Assembly: GCF_003116095.1 (NCBI RefSeq)
Contig: NZ_LGRA01000008.1
Span: forward strand, 241,452-305,451
Direction of reading: 5' to 3'
Length of the DNA stretch: 64,000 nucleotides
DNA from: Azospirillum sp. TSO35-2
GTDB taxonomy: Bacteria > Pseudomonadota > Alphaproteobacteria > Azospirillales > Azospirillaceae
Under the pieces are notes generated by a model. It did no database searches. It saw only the letters and a list, made by a program, of their open reading frames with translations, and had not been told where the DNA came from. A program made the translations under genes and the position numbers. Shown here in pieces: positions 56,761-64,000 of the stretch (the first letter of the stretch is position 1; every line of letters starts with the position of its first letter).

Positions 56761-57099
56761 ATGCCCTACGTCGTCACCGACGATTGCATCAAGTGCAAGT
56801 ACACCGACTGCGTCGAAGTCTGCCCCGTGGATTGCTTCTACGAGGGTGAGAACATGCTGGTCATCCACCCGGACGAGTGCATCGACTGCGGCGTGTGCGA
56901 GCCGGAATGCCCGGCCGAAGCGATCGTGCCCGACACCGACGACCGCGCCACCAAGTGGCTGGAGCTGAACCGCGACTATTCGGGCCAGTGGCCGAACATC
57001 ACCCGCAAGAAGGACGCCCTGCCCGACGCCGACGCGTTCAAGGGCCAGAACGGCAAGTTCGAGAAGTTCTTCTCGCCCAAGCCGGGCGGCGAAGGCTGA
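56761..57099 (+). CDS. fdxA: Ferredoxin FdxA (7Fe type)
   Basis: 112 residues. Cluster ligands Cys9, Cys12, Cys17, Cys21 ([13 protein letters not shown]) and [12 protein letters not shown] (about 40-51). The extra C-terminal 55 residues ([17 protein letters not shown]) are the FdxA hallmark. Carries electrons in the cytoplasm; partner not indicated. GCGGAG lies before the ATG. Confidence 0.95.
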   Translation: MPYVVTDDCIKCKYTDCVEVCPVDCFYEGENMLVIHPDECIDCGVCEPECPAEAIVPDTDDRATKWLELNRDYSGQWPNITRKKDALPDADAFKGQNGKFEKFFSPKPGGEG

Positions 57100-57110
57100 T
57101 CCAGCCGGCA

Positions 57111-57170
57111 CGGTCCGACCGGTTCCCGCCCCTGTCGGGGACCGCGCGGCCGGACCGTTTCGATTGTTTG
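57111..57170 (+). terminator. Probable terminator of fdxA
   Basis: CGGTCCG (57111-57117) pairs with CGGACCG (57151-57157) around an inner GGTTCCCG/CGGGGACC hairpin; TTTCGATTGTTT follows. Confidence 0.55.
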
Positions 57171-57273
57171 GACCAACCAATTTTGCCGGGCCGGCCGATG
57201 TTGCCATGCAAAATCGACGGGTCGGCCATCGCCGGGCGGCGGAAGATTCCGCCCGGCGCGATGCGCGTTCCCT

Positions 57274-57302
57274 TTGTAACTCGGGCGTAACATCGCTATA
57301 CT
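57274..57302 (+). promoter_or_regulatory. Candidate sigma-70 promoter of carD
   Basis: TTGTAA (57274-57279) and TATACT (57297-57302) with the ideal 17-base spacing; leader of about 175 bases before the carD ATG. Apart from this, the 385-base gap between fdxA and carD shows no gene. Confidence 0.75.
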
Positions 57303-57484
57303 GCGTGCCCGGAGCCGGCCTTCGCGCCATTGCCGGTGATCCCATCGTTCAAGGACTCGTGATTGTTGTGATCGTCGTGGATGGAACCCATCCCCACGGC
57401 GCCATAACCGTCTGAGGGTCTTTTCTCGTCCCTTCCACCGGGCCGGCAAAATGGCGTGATCGCGAGAAGTGAGAGCCAATCCAC

Positions 57485-57985
57485 ATGTCGAACAAGCTTG
57501 ACTTCGAAGCCGGTGACTTCGTCGTTTATCCGGCTCATGGCGTCGGTCGGGTCGAAGGGATCGAGACCCACAGCATCGCCGGACTCGAGGTTCAACTCTA
57601 CGCGATCACGTTCGAAAAAGAGCGCATGACGCTCAAGGTTCCCGTCACCAAGGCCCGCAACGCCGGCCTGCGCCGCCTGTCGTCCAAGGACCGCATCAAG
57701 GTCGCGCTGGAGACTCTGCAGGGCCGTTCGCGCGTCCGCCGCACGATGTGGAGCCGCCGCGCCCAGGAGTATGAGGCCAAGATCAACTCCGGCGACCCGG
57801 TGTCGATCGCCGAGGTAGTGCGCGACCTGTACCGCGGCGCCGACCAGTCCGACCAGTCCTACAGCGAGCGCCAGATCTACCAGGCCGCCCTGGAGCGTCT
57901 GGCCCGCGAACTGGCCGCCGTCGAGAAGATCGACGAGACCAAGGCGACGGAGCGTCTGGAGTCGGTGCTGTCCAAGGCCGCCTGA
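57485..57985 (+). CDS. carD: CarD/CdnL-family transcription factor
   Basis: 166 residues. The RNA-polymerase-interacting domain (about 8-65) has F-V-V-Y-P-A-H-G-V-G-R-V and Y-A-I-T-F-E-K-E-R-M-T-L-K-V-P-V, followed by a helical DNA-binding half. CarD/CdnL binds the beta subunit and stabilises open complexes at rRNA and housekeeping promoters; in Caulobacter CdnL supports growth and metabolism. Its own long leader and good promoter suggest strong, perhaps growth-linked expression. Confidence 0.93.
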   Translation: MSNKLDFEAGDFVVYPAHGVGRVEGIETHSIAGLEVQLYAITFEKERMTLKVPVTKARNAGLRRLSSKDRIKVALETLQGRSRVRRTMWSRRAQEYEAKINSGDPVSIAEVVRDLYRGADQSDQSYSERQIYQAALERLARELAAVEKIDETKATERLESVLSKAA

Positions 57986-58041
57986 CCGGGCCGCCTGAAC
58001 ACCACCCCCGGTCCATCCGGGGGGATACGTCCGGGACTCGA

Positions 58042-58088
58042 ACGGGCGCGCGGCTGCTACGCTAAGCCGCGCGCCCGTATCGTTTTTT
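58042..58088 (+). terminator. Rho-independent terminator of carD
   Basis: A 14-bp perfect stem (58042-58055 with 58065-58078) and a 9-base loop, followed by ATCGTTTTTTC. Confidence 0.93.
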
Positions 58089-58163
58089 CACCTTTGTTCC
58101 GGCGACGCGACACGCCTACACTCCCGGCCTCCTTAGGGCCGCCTTCGGGCCGCCACCATCCTG

Positions 58164-59132
58164 GTGGAGACTGACCCGATATCCGCGGACCGTTTTGCAA
58201 GGGGGTTGAGTTTGGGCCTGTCGCCGCACCTTGATCCGTCGCAGAAACACGCCGGGACCACCGCCGACGGTGGCGACAGCCGCTTCGCCGCGCTGGGCCG
58301 TCCGCGCCGCGTCTGGGCGATCGGGGCGATCCACGCCCAGCCCGACCGGCTGGACGTCATCCACGACGCCGTCGGTCAGCGTTTCCGCCCCGGCGACCGG
58401 CTGGTCTATCTCGGCAACATGATCGGCCACGGCGAGCGGGTGGTGGAGACGATCGACCGGTTGCTCGCCTTCCGCATCGCCCTGCTGGCGATGCCGGGCA
58501 TGCTGGCCTCCGACATCGTCTACCTGCGCGGCCAGCAGGAGGAGATGTGGCAAAAGCTGCTGCAGCTCCATTTCGCCCCCGACCCGCGCACCGTGCTGGA
58601 CTGGATGCTGCGCCAGGGCGTCGCCCCGACGCTGGCCGCCTATGGCGGCGTCGCCGACATCGGCATGGCCGCGGCGCGCGGCGGGGCGGTGATGCTGGGC
58701 CGCTGGACGCGCGAGCTGCGGCAGGCGGTGGCGAACCGGCCGGGGCACGAGGCGCTGTTCAACGCCCTGCGCCGCGCCGCCTACACCGGCAGCCACGAAG
58801 CGGGCGTCCCCGGCGCCTCGACGCGGGGCGGCGGCAGCCTGCTGCTGGTCAGCGCCGGCATCGATCCCACCCGCAGGCTGACCGAACAGGGCGACGCCTT
58901 CTGGTGGGGCACCACCGCCTTCGCCCGCCTGGAGGAGCCCTATGGCGGCTTCCGCCGGCTGGTGCGCGGCCATGATCCCGCCTGGTCGCCGTCCGATCCC
59001 GGCCGCGTCGCCCAGGGCGTGGCGGTCGGACCGGTGACGGTGACGCTGGACGGCGGCTGCGGCCGTGGTGGGCACCTCGTCTGCGCCTGCTTCGACTCTT
59101 TCGGCGAGATGCTGGATCTTTTCCAGGTCTGA
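58164..59132 (+). CDS. Calcineurin-like phosphoesterase homologue with lost metal ligands (pseudo-phosphatase)
   Basis: 322 residues, GTG start (uncertain; other GTG/TTG codons follow). The layout is that of PP2A-like bacterial phosphatases: R-V-W-A-I-G-A-I-H-A, then G-D-R-L-V-Y-L-G-N-M-I-G-H-G, then Y-L-R-G-Q-Q-E-E, V-S-A-G-I-D-P and R-G-H-D. In active members these read GDIHG, GDYIDRG, GNHE and VHAG, so the key Asp, Asp, Asn-His and His ligands are replaced. The fold appears kept but catalysis unlikely. No signal peptide. Stands alone between carD and rpoH; role unknown. Confidence 0.75.
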   Translation: METDPISADRFARGLSLGLSPHLDPSQKHAGTTADGGDSRFAALGRPRRVWAIGAIHAQPDRLDVIHDAVGQRFRPGDRLVYLGNMIGHGERVVETIDRLLAFRIALLAMPGMLASDIVYLRGQQEEMWQKLLQLHFAPDPRTVLDWMLRQGVAPTLAAYGGVADIGMAAARGGAVMLGRWTRELRQAVANRPGHEALFNALRRAAYTGSHEAGVPGASTRGGGSLLLVSAGIDPTRRLTEQGDAFWWGTTAFARLEEPYGGFRRLVRGHDPAWSPSDPGRVAQGVAVGPVTVTLDGGCGRGGHLVCACFDSFGEMLDLFQV

Positions 59133-59442
59133 CCCATTCTTAACCTCGACCGCCGTTCCGAACCGCCCCGATCCAGGTCGATCCCGCGCCTTCCCCGCGG
59201 GTCATTCCGGCTGCGGAACGGATGTTTCGCACAATTCGTCCGCCCTCGGTGATCCGACGCCCTCAGACTTGCGTATGATTCCGCAACAGGGCGCGCAGAT
59301 GCTTGTTGTCATCCCGTCGGCATCGATCGGGGGTGGACGGCACACCGGCGAAGCCCCACTGGGCGAAGACCCATAGGACGGGCCCCAGGGACTGGGACAT
59401 GCGACGGAACACGGTGCCGCCCAGACGGGAAGGAAGGGACGG
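59133..59442. other. Intergenic region upstream of rpoH
   Basis: 310 bases without a gene. It has TATGAT (59274-59279) as a possible -10 element, but no -35 at good spacing. Sigma-32 or other stress-type promoters could not be identified. Confidence 0.5.
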
Positions 59443-60339
59443 ATGGCATACATCGACGATCCGGAGACTCAGCGTGCGAATCTGAGCTTCATCAAGGCGT
59501 CCATGCGCGAGCCGCTGCTGTCGCGCGATCATGAATTCGATTTGGCCCGAAAATGGCGGGAGGGCGCCGACGAGCGCGCCCTGCACGAGCTGGTCCGGGC
59601 CTACACCCGGCTCGTCGTGGCCACCGCCTCGCGTTTCCGCAACTACGGCCTGCCGATGGGCGATCTGGTCCAGGAAGGCAATGTCGGGCTGATGCAGGCG
59701 GCCAGCCGCTTCGAACCGGCCCGCGAGGTGCGCTTCTCCACCTACGCCGCCTGGTGGATCCGTTCGGCCATGCAGGACTACATCCTGCGCAACTGGTCGA
59801 TCGTGCGCACCGGCACCACCGCCGCGCAGAAGTCGCTGTTCTTCAACCTGCGCCGCCTGCGCGCCAAGATCGACAGCGCCACCCAGAACGGCAGCGGCGC
59901 GCCGCTGACCAAGGAAGGCCGCGAGTGGATCGCCGGCGAACTCCAGGTCGACGTCGGCGAGGTCGAGGCGATGGAGATGCGGATGTCCGGCTCCGACCAG
60001 TCGCTGAACACGCCGGTGGCCGACGGCTCCGACGACGACTGGCAGGATTTCCTGGCCGACCAGCGCCCCTCGCCCGAGGAGGTGGTGATCGGCATGCGCG
60101 ACGCCAACACCCGCTCGCAATGGCTGGCGGAGGCGTTGGGCGAACTCAGCCCGCGCGAACGCACCATCATCCGCGAACGCCGCCTGCGCGAGGAAGGCGC
60201 CACGCTGGAGGAGCTCGGCCGCGAACTGGGCGTCAGCAAGGAACGCGTGCGCCAGTTGGAACACCGCGCCCTGCTGAAGCTGCGCCAGTCGATGCTGAAG
60301 CGGGTCGAGGATTCCGACGACCTGCTGGCGGAGGCGTGA
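59443..60339 (+). CDS. rpoH: RNA polymerase sigma-32 factor RpoH
   Basis: 298 residues. Region 2 has G-L-P-M-G-D-L-V-Q-E-G-N-V-G-L-M-Q-A and the -10-binding R-F-S-T-Y-A-A-W-W-I-R. The RpoH box Q-K-S-L-F-F-N-L-R is at 129-137, diagnostic for heat-shock sigma factors. Region 4 helix-turn-helix is L-E-E-L-G-R-E-L-G-V-S-K-E-R-V-R-Q. It directs heat-shock genes such as the Hsp20 gene at 20436. GGAAGGAAGGG precedes the ATG. Alphaproteobacteria often have more than one RpoH; which type this is cannot be told. Confidence 0.96.
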   Translation: MAYIDDPETQRANLSFIKASMREPLLSRDHEFDLARKWREGADERALHELVRAYTRLVVATASRFRNYGLPMGDLVQEGNVGLMQAASRFEPAREVRFSTYAAWWIRSAMQDYILRNWSIVRTGTTAAQKSLFFNLRRLRAKIDSATQNGSGAPLTKEGREWIAGELQVDVGEVEAMEMRMSGSDQSLNTPVADGSDDDWQDFLADQRPSPEEVVIGMRDANTRSQWLAEALGELSPRERTIIRERRLREEGATLEELGRELGVSKERVRQLEHRALLKLRQSMLKRVEDSDDLLAEA

Positions 60340-60355
60340 CGTTCCTGCGTCGGTT

Positions 60356-60464
60356 GCCCCCTCCCCATCCCTCCCCCGCTAGCGCGGGAGAGGGGGCAAG
60401 AGCTTTGGGAAAGGGCGGCGGAGTTCCCTCTCCCGCGTTAGCGGGGGAGGGTTAGGGAGGGGGC
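60356..60464. repeat. Inverted pair of palindromic GC-rich repeats between rpoH and purH
   Basis: Two copies of about 41 bases (60356-60396 and 60424-60464) in opposite orientation with only a few differences, each containing CCCTCTCCCGC-type stems around GTTAGC or CTAGC. Spacer 27 bases. They could form a large cruciform or terminate both convergent transcripts. Confidence 0.85.
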
Positions 60465-60488
60465 ACCGCACGAGCGCCCCCCATCACC

Positions 60489-62093
60489 TCAGTGCCGGAA
60501 GTGCCGCATTCCGGTCAGCACCATCGCCAGACCCTTCTCGTCCGCGGCGGCGATGACGTCGGCGTCGCGGATCGAGCCGCCGGGCTGGATCACCGCGGTG
60601 ACGCCGGCTTCCGCCGCCGCCAGCAGGCCGTCGGCGAAGGGGAAGAAGGCGTCGGAGGCGACGACCGACCCCTTGGTCAGCGGCTCGGCCAGACCGGCGG
60701 CCTTGGCGGCCTCGGCCGACTTGATCGCGGCGATGCGGGCCGAGTCGACGCGGCTCATCTGGCCGGCGCCGACGCCCACCGTGGCGCCGTTCTTGGCGTA
60801 GACGATGGCGTTCGACTTCACATGCTTGGCGACGCGGAAGGCGAACAGCAGGTCGGCCAGTTCCTGTTCGGTCGGCGCGCGCTTGGTCACCACCTTCAGC
60901 TCGGCCGGATTGATGCGGCCGTTGTCGCGGTTCTGCAGCAGGAAGCCGCCGGACAGCAGCTTCATCGTCATGCCCGGCTCGGCCGGGTTCGGCACGTCCT
61001 TGGTCAGCAGGACGCGCAGGTTCTTCTTGGTCGCCAGCAGCGCGCGGGCCGCGTCGTCGGCGTCCGGCGCGATCACCACCTCGGCGAACAGCTTGGAGAT
61101 CTCCTCGGCCGTCTCCGGGTCCAGCCGGCGGTTGACGGCGATGATGCCGCCGAAGGCGCTGACCGGATCGCACAGCAGCGCCGAGCGGTAGGCCTCCAGC
61201 AGGCTGGCCCCTTGCGCCACGCCGCAGGGGTTGGCGTGCTTGATGATGGCGACGGCCGGCTGCTCGAACTCGGCGACCAGCTCGAAGGCGGCGTCGGTGT
61301 CGTTCAGGTTGTTGTAGGACAGCTCCTTGCCCTGGAGCTGCACGGCGGTCGCCACGCCCGGACGCTTCTCGCCGGTGACGTAGAAGGCGGCCTGCTGGTG
61401 CGGGTTCTCGCCATAGCGCAGGGTCTGCGCCAGCGCGCCCGACACGGTGACGCGCGGCGGGAAGGTCTCGCCCAACTGGCCGGCCAGCCAGGTGGAGATC
61501 GCGGCGTCGTAGGCGGCGGTGCGGGCGTAGGCGCGCTGCGCCAGCTTGCGGCGCAGCGCCAGCGTGACGCAGCCGTCGTTGCTCGCCAGCTCGTCCATCA
61601 CCGCCTCGTAGTCGGACGGCTCGGTGACGATGGCGACGAAGTCGTGGTTCTTGGCGGCGGCGCGGATCATCGCCGGCCCGCCGATGTCGATGTTCTCGAC
61701 GCAGTCGTCATAGGCCGCCCCGCCGGCCACCGTCGCCTCGAACGGGTAGAGGTTCACCACCACCAGGTCGATCGGCGGGATGTCGTGGGTGGCCATCGCC
61801 TCGGCGTGGATGTCGCGGCGGGCCAGGATGCCGCCATGGACGCGCGGGTGCAGCGTCTTGACGCGGCCGTCCATGATCTCCGGGAAGCCGGTGTGGTCGG
61901 AGACCTCCTTGACCGGCACGCCGGCCTCGGCCAGACGCTGGGCCGAGCCGCCGGTCGACAGGATCTCGACGCCGCGGGCGGCCAGCGTCTGGCCCAGCGC
62001 CACCAGACCGGTCTTGTCGGACACGGAAATCAGCGCGCGGGTGATGCGGACCTTGTCGGGGGCGGGGGCGTGGTTGGCTTTGGGCGGGCTCAT
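60489..62093 (-). CDS. purH: Bifunctional AICAR transformylase / IMP cyclohydrolase
   Basis: 534 residues. The N-terminal MGS-like IMP cyclohydrolase domain (about 17-160) has [10 protein letters not shown] and E-I-L-S-T-G-G-S. The C-terminal AICAR transformylase domain has [11 protein letters not shown] and catalytic K-H-A-N-P-C-G-V. Performs the last two steps of purine synthesis to IMP. ATG at 62093 gives the usual length. Confidence 0.97.
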   Translation of the reverse strand: MSPPKANHAPAPDKVRITRALISVSDKTGLVALGQTLAARGVEILSTGGSAQRLAEAGVPVKEVSDHTGFPEIMDGRVKTLHPRVHGGILARRDIHAEAMATHDIPPIDLVVVNLYPFEATVAGGAAYDDCVENIDIGGPAMIRAAAKNHDFVAIVTEPSDYEAVMDELASNDGCVTLALRRKLAQRAYARTAAYDAAISTWLAGQLGETFPPRVTVSGALAQTLRYGENPHQQAAFYVTGEKRPGVATAVQLQGKELSYNNLNDTDAAFELVAEFEQPAVAIIKHANPCGVAQGASLLEAYRSALLCDPVSAFGGIIAVNRRLDPETAEEISKLFAEVVIAPDADDAARALLATKKNLRVLLTKDVPNPAEPGMTMKLLSGGFLLQNRDNGRINPAELKVVTKRAPTEQELADLLFAFRVAKHVKSNAIVYAKNGATVGVGAGQMSRVDSARIAAIKSAEAAKAAGLAEPLTKGSVVASDAFFPFADGLLAAAEAGVTAVIQPGGSIRDADVIAAADEKGLAMVLTGMRHFRH

Positions 62094-62172
62094 GGGGGCA
62101 TCCTGATCGCTGGCATGGTCGGGGCCGCAAGCGGTCAGGGAAAAACGCCGGACAAGCACGGAAGCGGAAAAG

Positions 62173-62285
62173 CACGGACGGCCACGGGCATGCTGGTCAA
62201 CCGTGCTTATCCCCGCCCGCCCGGACAACATCGCCCCGGACAGTCATGGATAAGCACGGCGAGACGAGTCCCGTGGTCGTCCGTG
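62173..62285. repeat. Nested inverted repeats between purH and the heparinase-like gene
   Basis: Outer arms CACGGACGGCCACGGG (62173-62188) and CCCGTGGTCGTCCGTG (62270-62285) match at 15 of 16. Inner arms CCGTGCTTATCC (62201-62212) and GGATAAGCACGG (62248-62259) are perfect. Together they can fold a long hairpin in the purH leader. Related short direct copies of AAGCACGGA occur just before the left arm. Confidence 0.85.
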
Positions 62286-62364
62286 CCTGAAAAGCCCGTG
62301 TTCATCCGTGTTTCCACACCCCGTTCCCAGGGGAAAGGGCCCGGCCACCGCGGATGGGCGGGAT

Positions 62365-64000
62365 TTACGCCGCCTTGCGTTCGCGGCGCAAGGCCCATTT
62401 CACCGTGATGCCCTCGGGGCCGCATTGCCCCTGCATCATGATCTGGCGGGTGCGGCGCGGCTCGCCGTCGCCGTTGGAGCTGCTGCCGAGATAGACGCTC
62501 TCCGCCACCTCCAGCAGGGCGCCGGTCACCCGCATGCGCCACGCGTTGCCGCTGGGCAGCCGCAGCAGCACCTGATCATTGCCCTGGACCGGCACCACCT
62601 CGACCTGCGGGTGCAGGTGGAAGCGGATGGCGTAGGGCTGGGGCTGCGGGCTGGCGCCGATCACCGGTTCCAGCGTGTCCTCGCCGCGCAGGTCCTCGCC
62701 GTTGTCGGCCAGATAGACCCGGCGGCGGTGCAGCAGGCCGAAGCCCTTGCTGTAGCCGTTGTGGGTGGCGACCACCAGCATGGCGCCGTCGGATTCCTGC
62801 CGCTCGCAGCCGACATGCGTCGGCCGGCGGCCCAGTCCGCCCGCCTCCAGCACCTCCGACGAGTTGGTGTCAGCGACAATCATGGTGGAATGGGCGGCGG
62901 TGCCGGCCAGCGCCGCGCGCCACGGGCCGCGCTGGGACGGGTGGCTGCCGCAATTGACGATCAGCCGCTCCTTGTTGACGGACACCTCCATCGACAGGGT
63001 GCCGGCGTGGGCGGTGCGGTCCAGCCCCGGCGGCGGCGGCGCCCCGGTGTCGAGCAGCACCAGCGTGCGCCCGGCGATCAGCCGTTCGAATCCGGTGTGC
63101 GGCGCGCTCTTCAGCGGCCGGCCGCGGGCGTCGGCCTGGGCCAGCACGGTGTCGATCAGCGCCGGCTCCTCCTCCCGCCCGCCGTTGAACAGGGCGAGCC
63201 CGCCGTCGACGTGGCGGAAGAAGCGCAGCGCCGGCGTCATGCGGTCGATGGCGTGCTGGAGCGACTCCGGCACCTCCTCCCGCGCGACGCGCAGCACGGC
63301 GCGCATGTCGATCAGGTCGCGCAGCACCCGCAGCTGGATCGACGGGTTGCGTTCGACATGGCCGCCGTCGGGCAGGATCTGGCGGGGCAGCTCGCGGTCG
63401 AGCAGGCGCAGCGCCTCGCGCCCGGCCTTCTCGTGGCCCGGCAGGCAGAAGCCGCCATAGACCAGCCCCTTGATGGCGCCGATCAGCCGCTCGCCATCGA
63501 GTTTTCCGGGCAGGACGCGCAGCAGGTGGCGCAGTTGCCGGGCCAGGCTCTCGAACACCCGGGCGCGGAACTCGTCGTCGGCCGAGGCGCAGTAGAAGTC
63601 ATGCAGGCCGATCCAGTTTGACAGCCGGACGCCCAGGACGTCGGGCGCCCAGCTCTGCGCGTGCCAGCCGCTGTTCTGGTCGAGCCACGACCACACCAGC
63701 ACCCGCGCCCGCCGCCGCGCCATGTCGCCGCCGACCGCGCGCAGGTCGCGCATCCACTCGAAGCCATGGGCGGCGCGCAGCCAGCCGGGGGTGGCGAGCG
63801 ACGGGCGCCAGTGCGGCGCCCCGTTGGGATCGACGGCGATGGCCTGCCCGGCGAAGCGCATCTGCCCGGCGAGCATCGCGCTGCCGTTGTCGGCGTCGCC
63901 CGGCCAGGGATCGGGCGGGATCACCGCCAGCGCCCCCGGTGCCTTGCCGCCCAGCATCAGGGCGTAAAGCGGGTTGCCATAGGCAAGGCGTGCCATGCCG
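62365..64000 (-). CDS. Heparinase II/III-family protein (partial, 5' end outside the window)
   Basis: About 543 residues visible from an in-frame Met at 63996; the true start is probably beyond the window because the family usually has more residues before Y-G-N-P-L-Y. Features: P-P-D-P-W-P-G-D near the start, W-L-R-A-A-H-G-F-E-W, an all-helical first half, then the beta-sandwich half with G-S-H-P-S-Q-R-G-P-W-R and A-A-H-S-T-M-I-V-A-D-T. Family members degrade or modify uronic-acid polysaccharides; in alphaproteobacteria the substrate is unknown. Neighbour of purH, a common arrangement. Confidence 0.85.
   Translation of the reverse strand, partial: GMARLAYGNPLYALMLGGKAPGALAVIPPDPWPGDADNGSAMLAGQMRFAGQAIAVDPNGAPHWRPSLATPGWLRAAHGFEWMRDLRAVGGDMARRRARVLVWSWLDQNSGWHAQSWAPDVLGVRLSNWIGLHDFYCASADDEFRARVFESLARQLRHLLRVLPGKLDGERLIGAIKGLVYGGFCLPGHEKAGREALRLLDRELPRQILPDGGHVERNPSIQLRVLRDLIDMRAVLRVAREEVPESLQHAIDRMTPALRFFRHVDGGLALFNGGREEEPALIDTVLAQADARGRPLKSAPHTGFERLIAGRTLVLLDTGAPPPPGLDRTAHAGTLSMEVSVNKERLIVNCGSHPSQRGPWRAALAGTAAHSTMIVADTNSSEVLEAGGLGRRPTHVGCERQESDGAMLVVATHNGYSKGFGLLHRRRVYLADNGEDLRGEDTLEPVIGASPQPQPYAIRFHLHPQVEVVPVQGNDQVLLRLPSGNAWRMRVTGALLEVAESVYLGSSSNGDGEPRRTRQIMMQGQCGPEGITVKWALRRERKAA

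Overview
The window reads as the chromosome of a high-GC alphaproteobacterium, most likely an Azospirillum-type member of the Rhodospirillales/Azospirillales. This is inferred from the napEFDABC order, the cell-cycle regulator RcdA, a CarD-family factor, an alphaproteobacterial LexA box (GTTC-N7-GTTC), a CTTG-N18-CTATCT heat-shock promoter with a ROSE-type thermometer, a zinc-motif-free L31 and a core alphaproteobacterial gene order. Species cannot be fixed from sequence alone. No phage, insertion sequence, integrase, CRISPR array or rRNA gene was seen; most of the window is housekeeping chromosome with a few accessory islands.

Layout. (1) 1-4211, minus strand: periplasmic nitrate reductase operon napEFDAB with the first 22 codons of napC. 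A MarR-type regulator lies upstream (4379-4927). (2) 5432-9264, plus strand: a curli-like functional amyloid locus: csgF, csgG, two curlin-repeat proteins and an unrecognised secreted cysteine-containing protein whose start is almost fused to the preceding stop. Two tandem CsgD/FixJ-like regulators follow (9585-11452). This is the most distinctive accessory region. (3) 11474-13455: divergent LysR regulator and MDR oxidoreductase. (4) 13539-13705: tRNA-Ala(GGC) and tRNA-Leu(CAG). (5) 13856-21680: methyltransferase, MepA endopeptidase, ABC-2 permease, fused ABC exporter, rpmE, rcdA, a small heat-shock gene with sigma-32 promoter and ROSE hairpin, and a membrane protein. (6) 21937-26096: tRNA-Ser(CGA), rplU-rpmA-obgE-proB-HAD phosphatase. 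(7) 26113-35575, minus strand: the conserved block proA-nadD-rsfS-rlmH-gpmI-envC-ctpA-yibQ-like (ribosome silencing, NAD synthesis, cell-wall remodelling), ending with an HEAGH protein. (8) 35784-37045: TauE/SafE permease and rppH. (9) 37208-43708: compact chemotaxis operon STAS-cheY-cheA-cheW-MCP. (10) 43812-48745: small lipoprotein, tyrosine phosphatase, DTW tRNA-modifying enzyme, SOS-type orphan imuA, SH3 lipoprotein, EF-hand protein. (11) 48876-57099: hemN with an FNR-type box, DUF4112 protein, nhaA, zinc-ribbon miniprotein, TerC, CBS protein, MFS exporter with divergent LysR, and fdxA. (12) 57485-64000: carD, a phosphatase-fold protein that has lost its metal ligands, rpoH, purH and a partial heparinase-family gene.

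How the parts connect: rpoH lies in the same window as an Hsp20 gene that carries both a sigma-32 promoter candidate and an RNA thermometer. Low-oxygen functions recur (nap, FNR-box hemN). Envelope maintenance genes (envC, ctpA, mepA, yibQ-like) cluster. The curli region forms a self-contained secretion, subunit and regulation module. Palindromic GC-rich repeats occur in intergenic DNA, and one pair lies inside the 5' end of the envC reading frame. Very long open frames opposite napA, the ABC genes, envC/ctpA and the MCP are GC-driven shadows and were left out.
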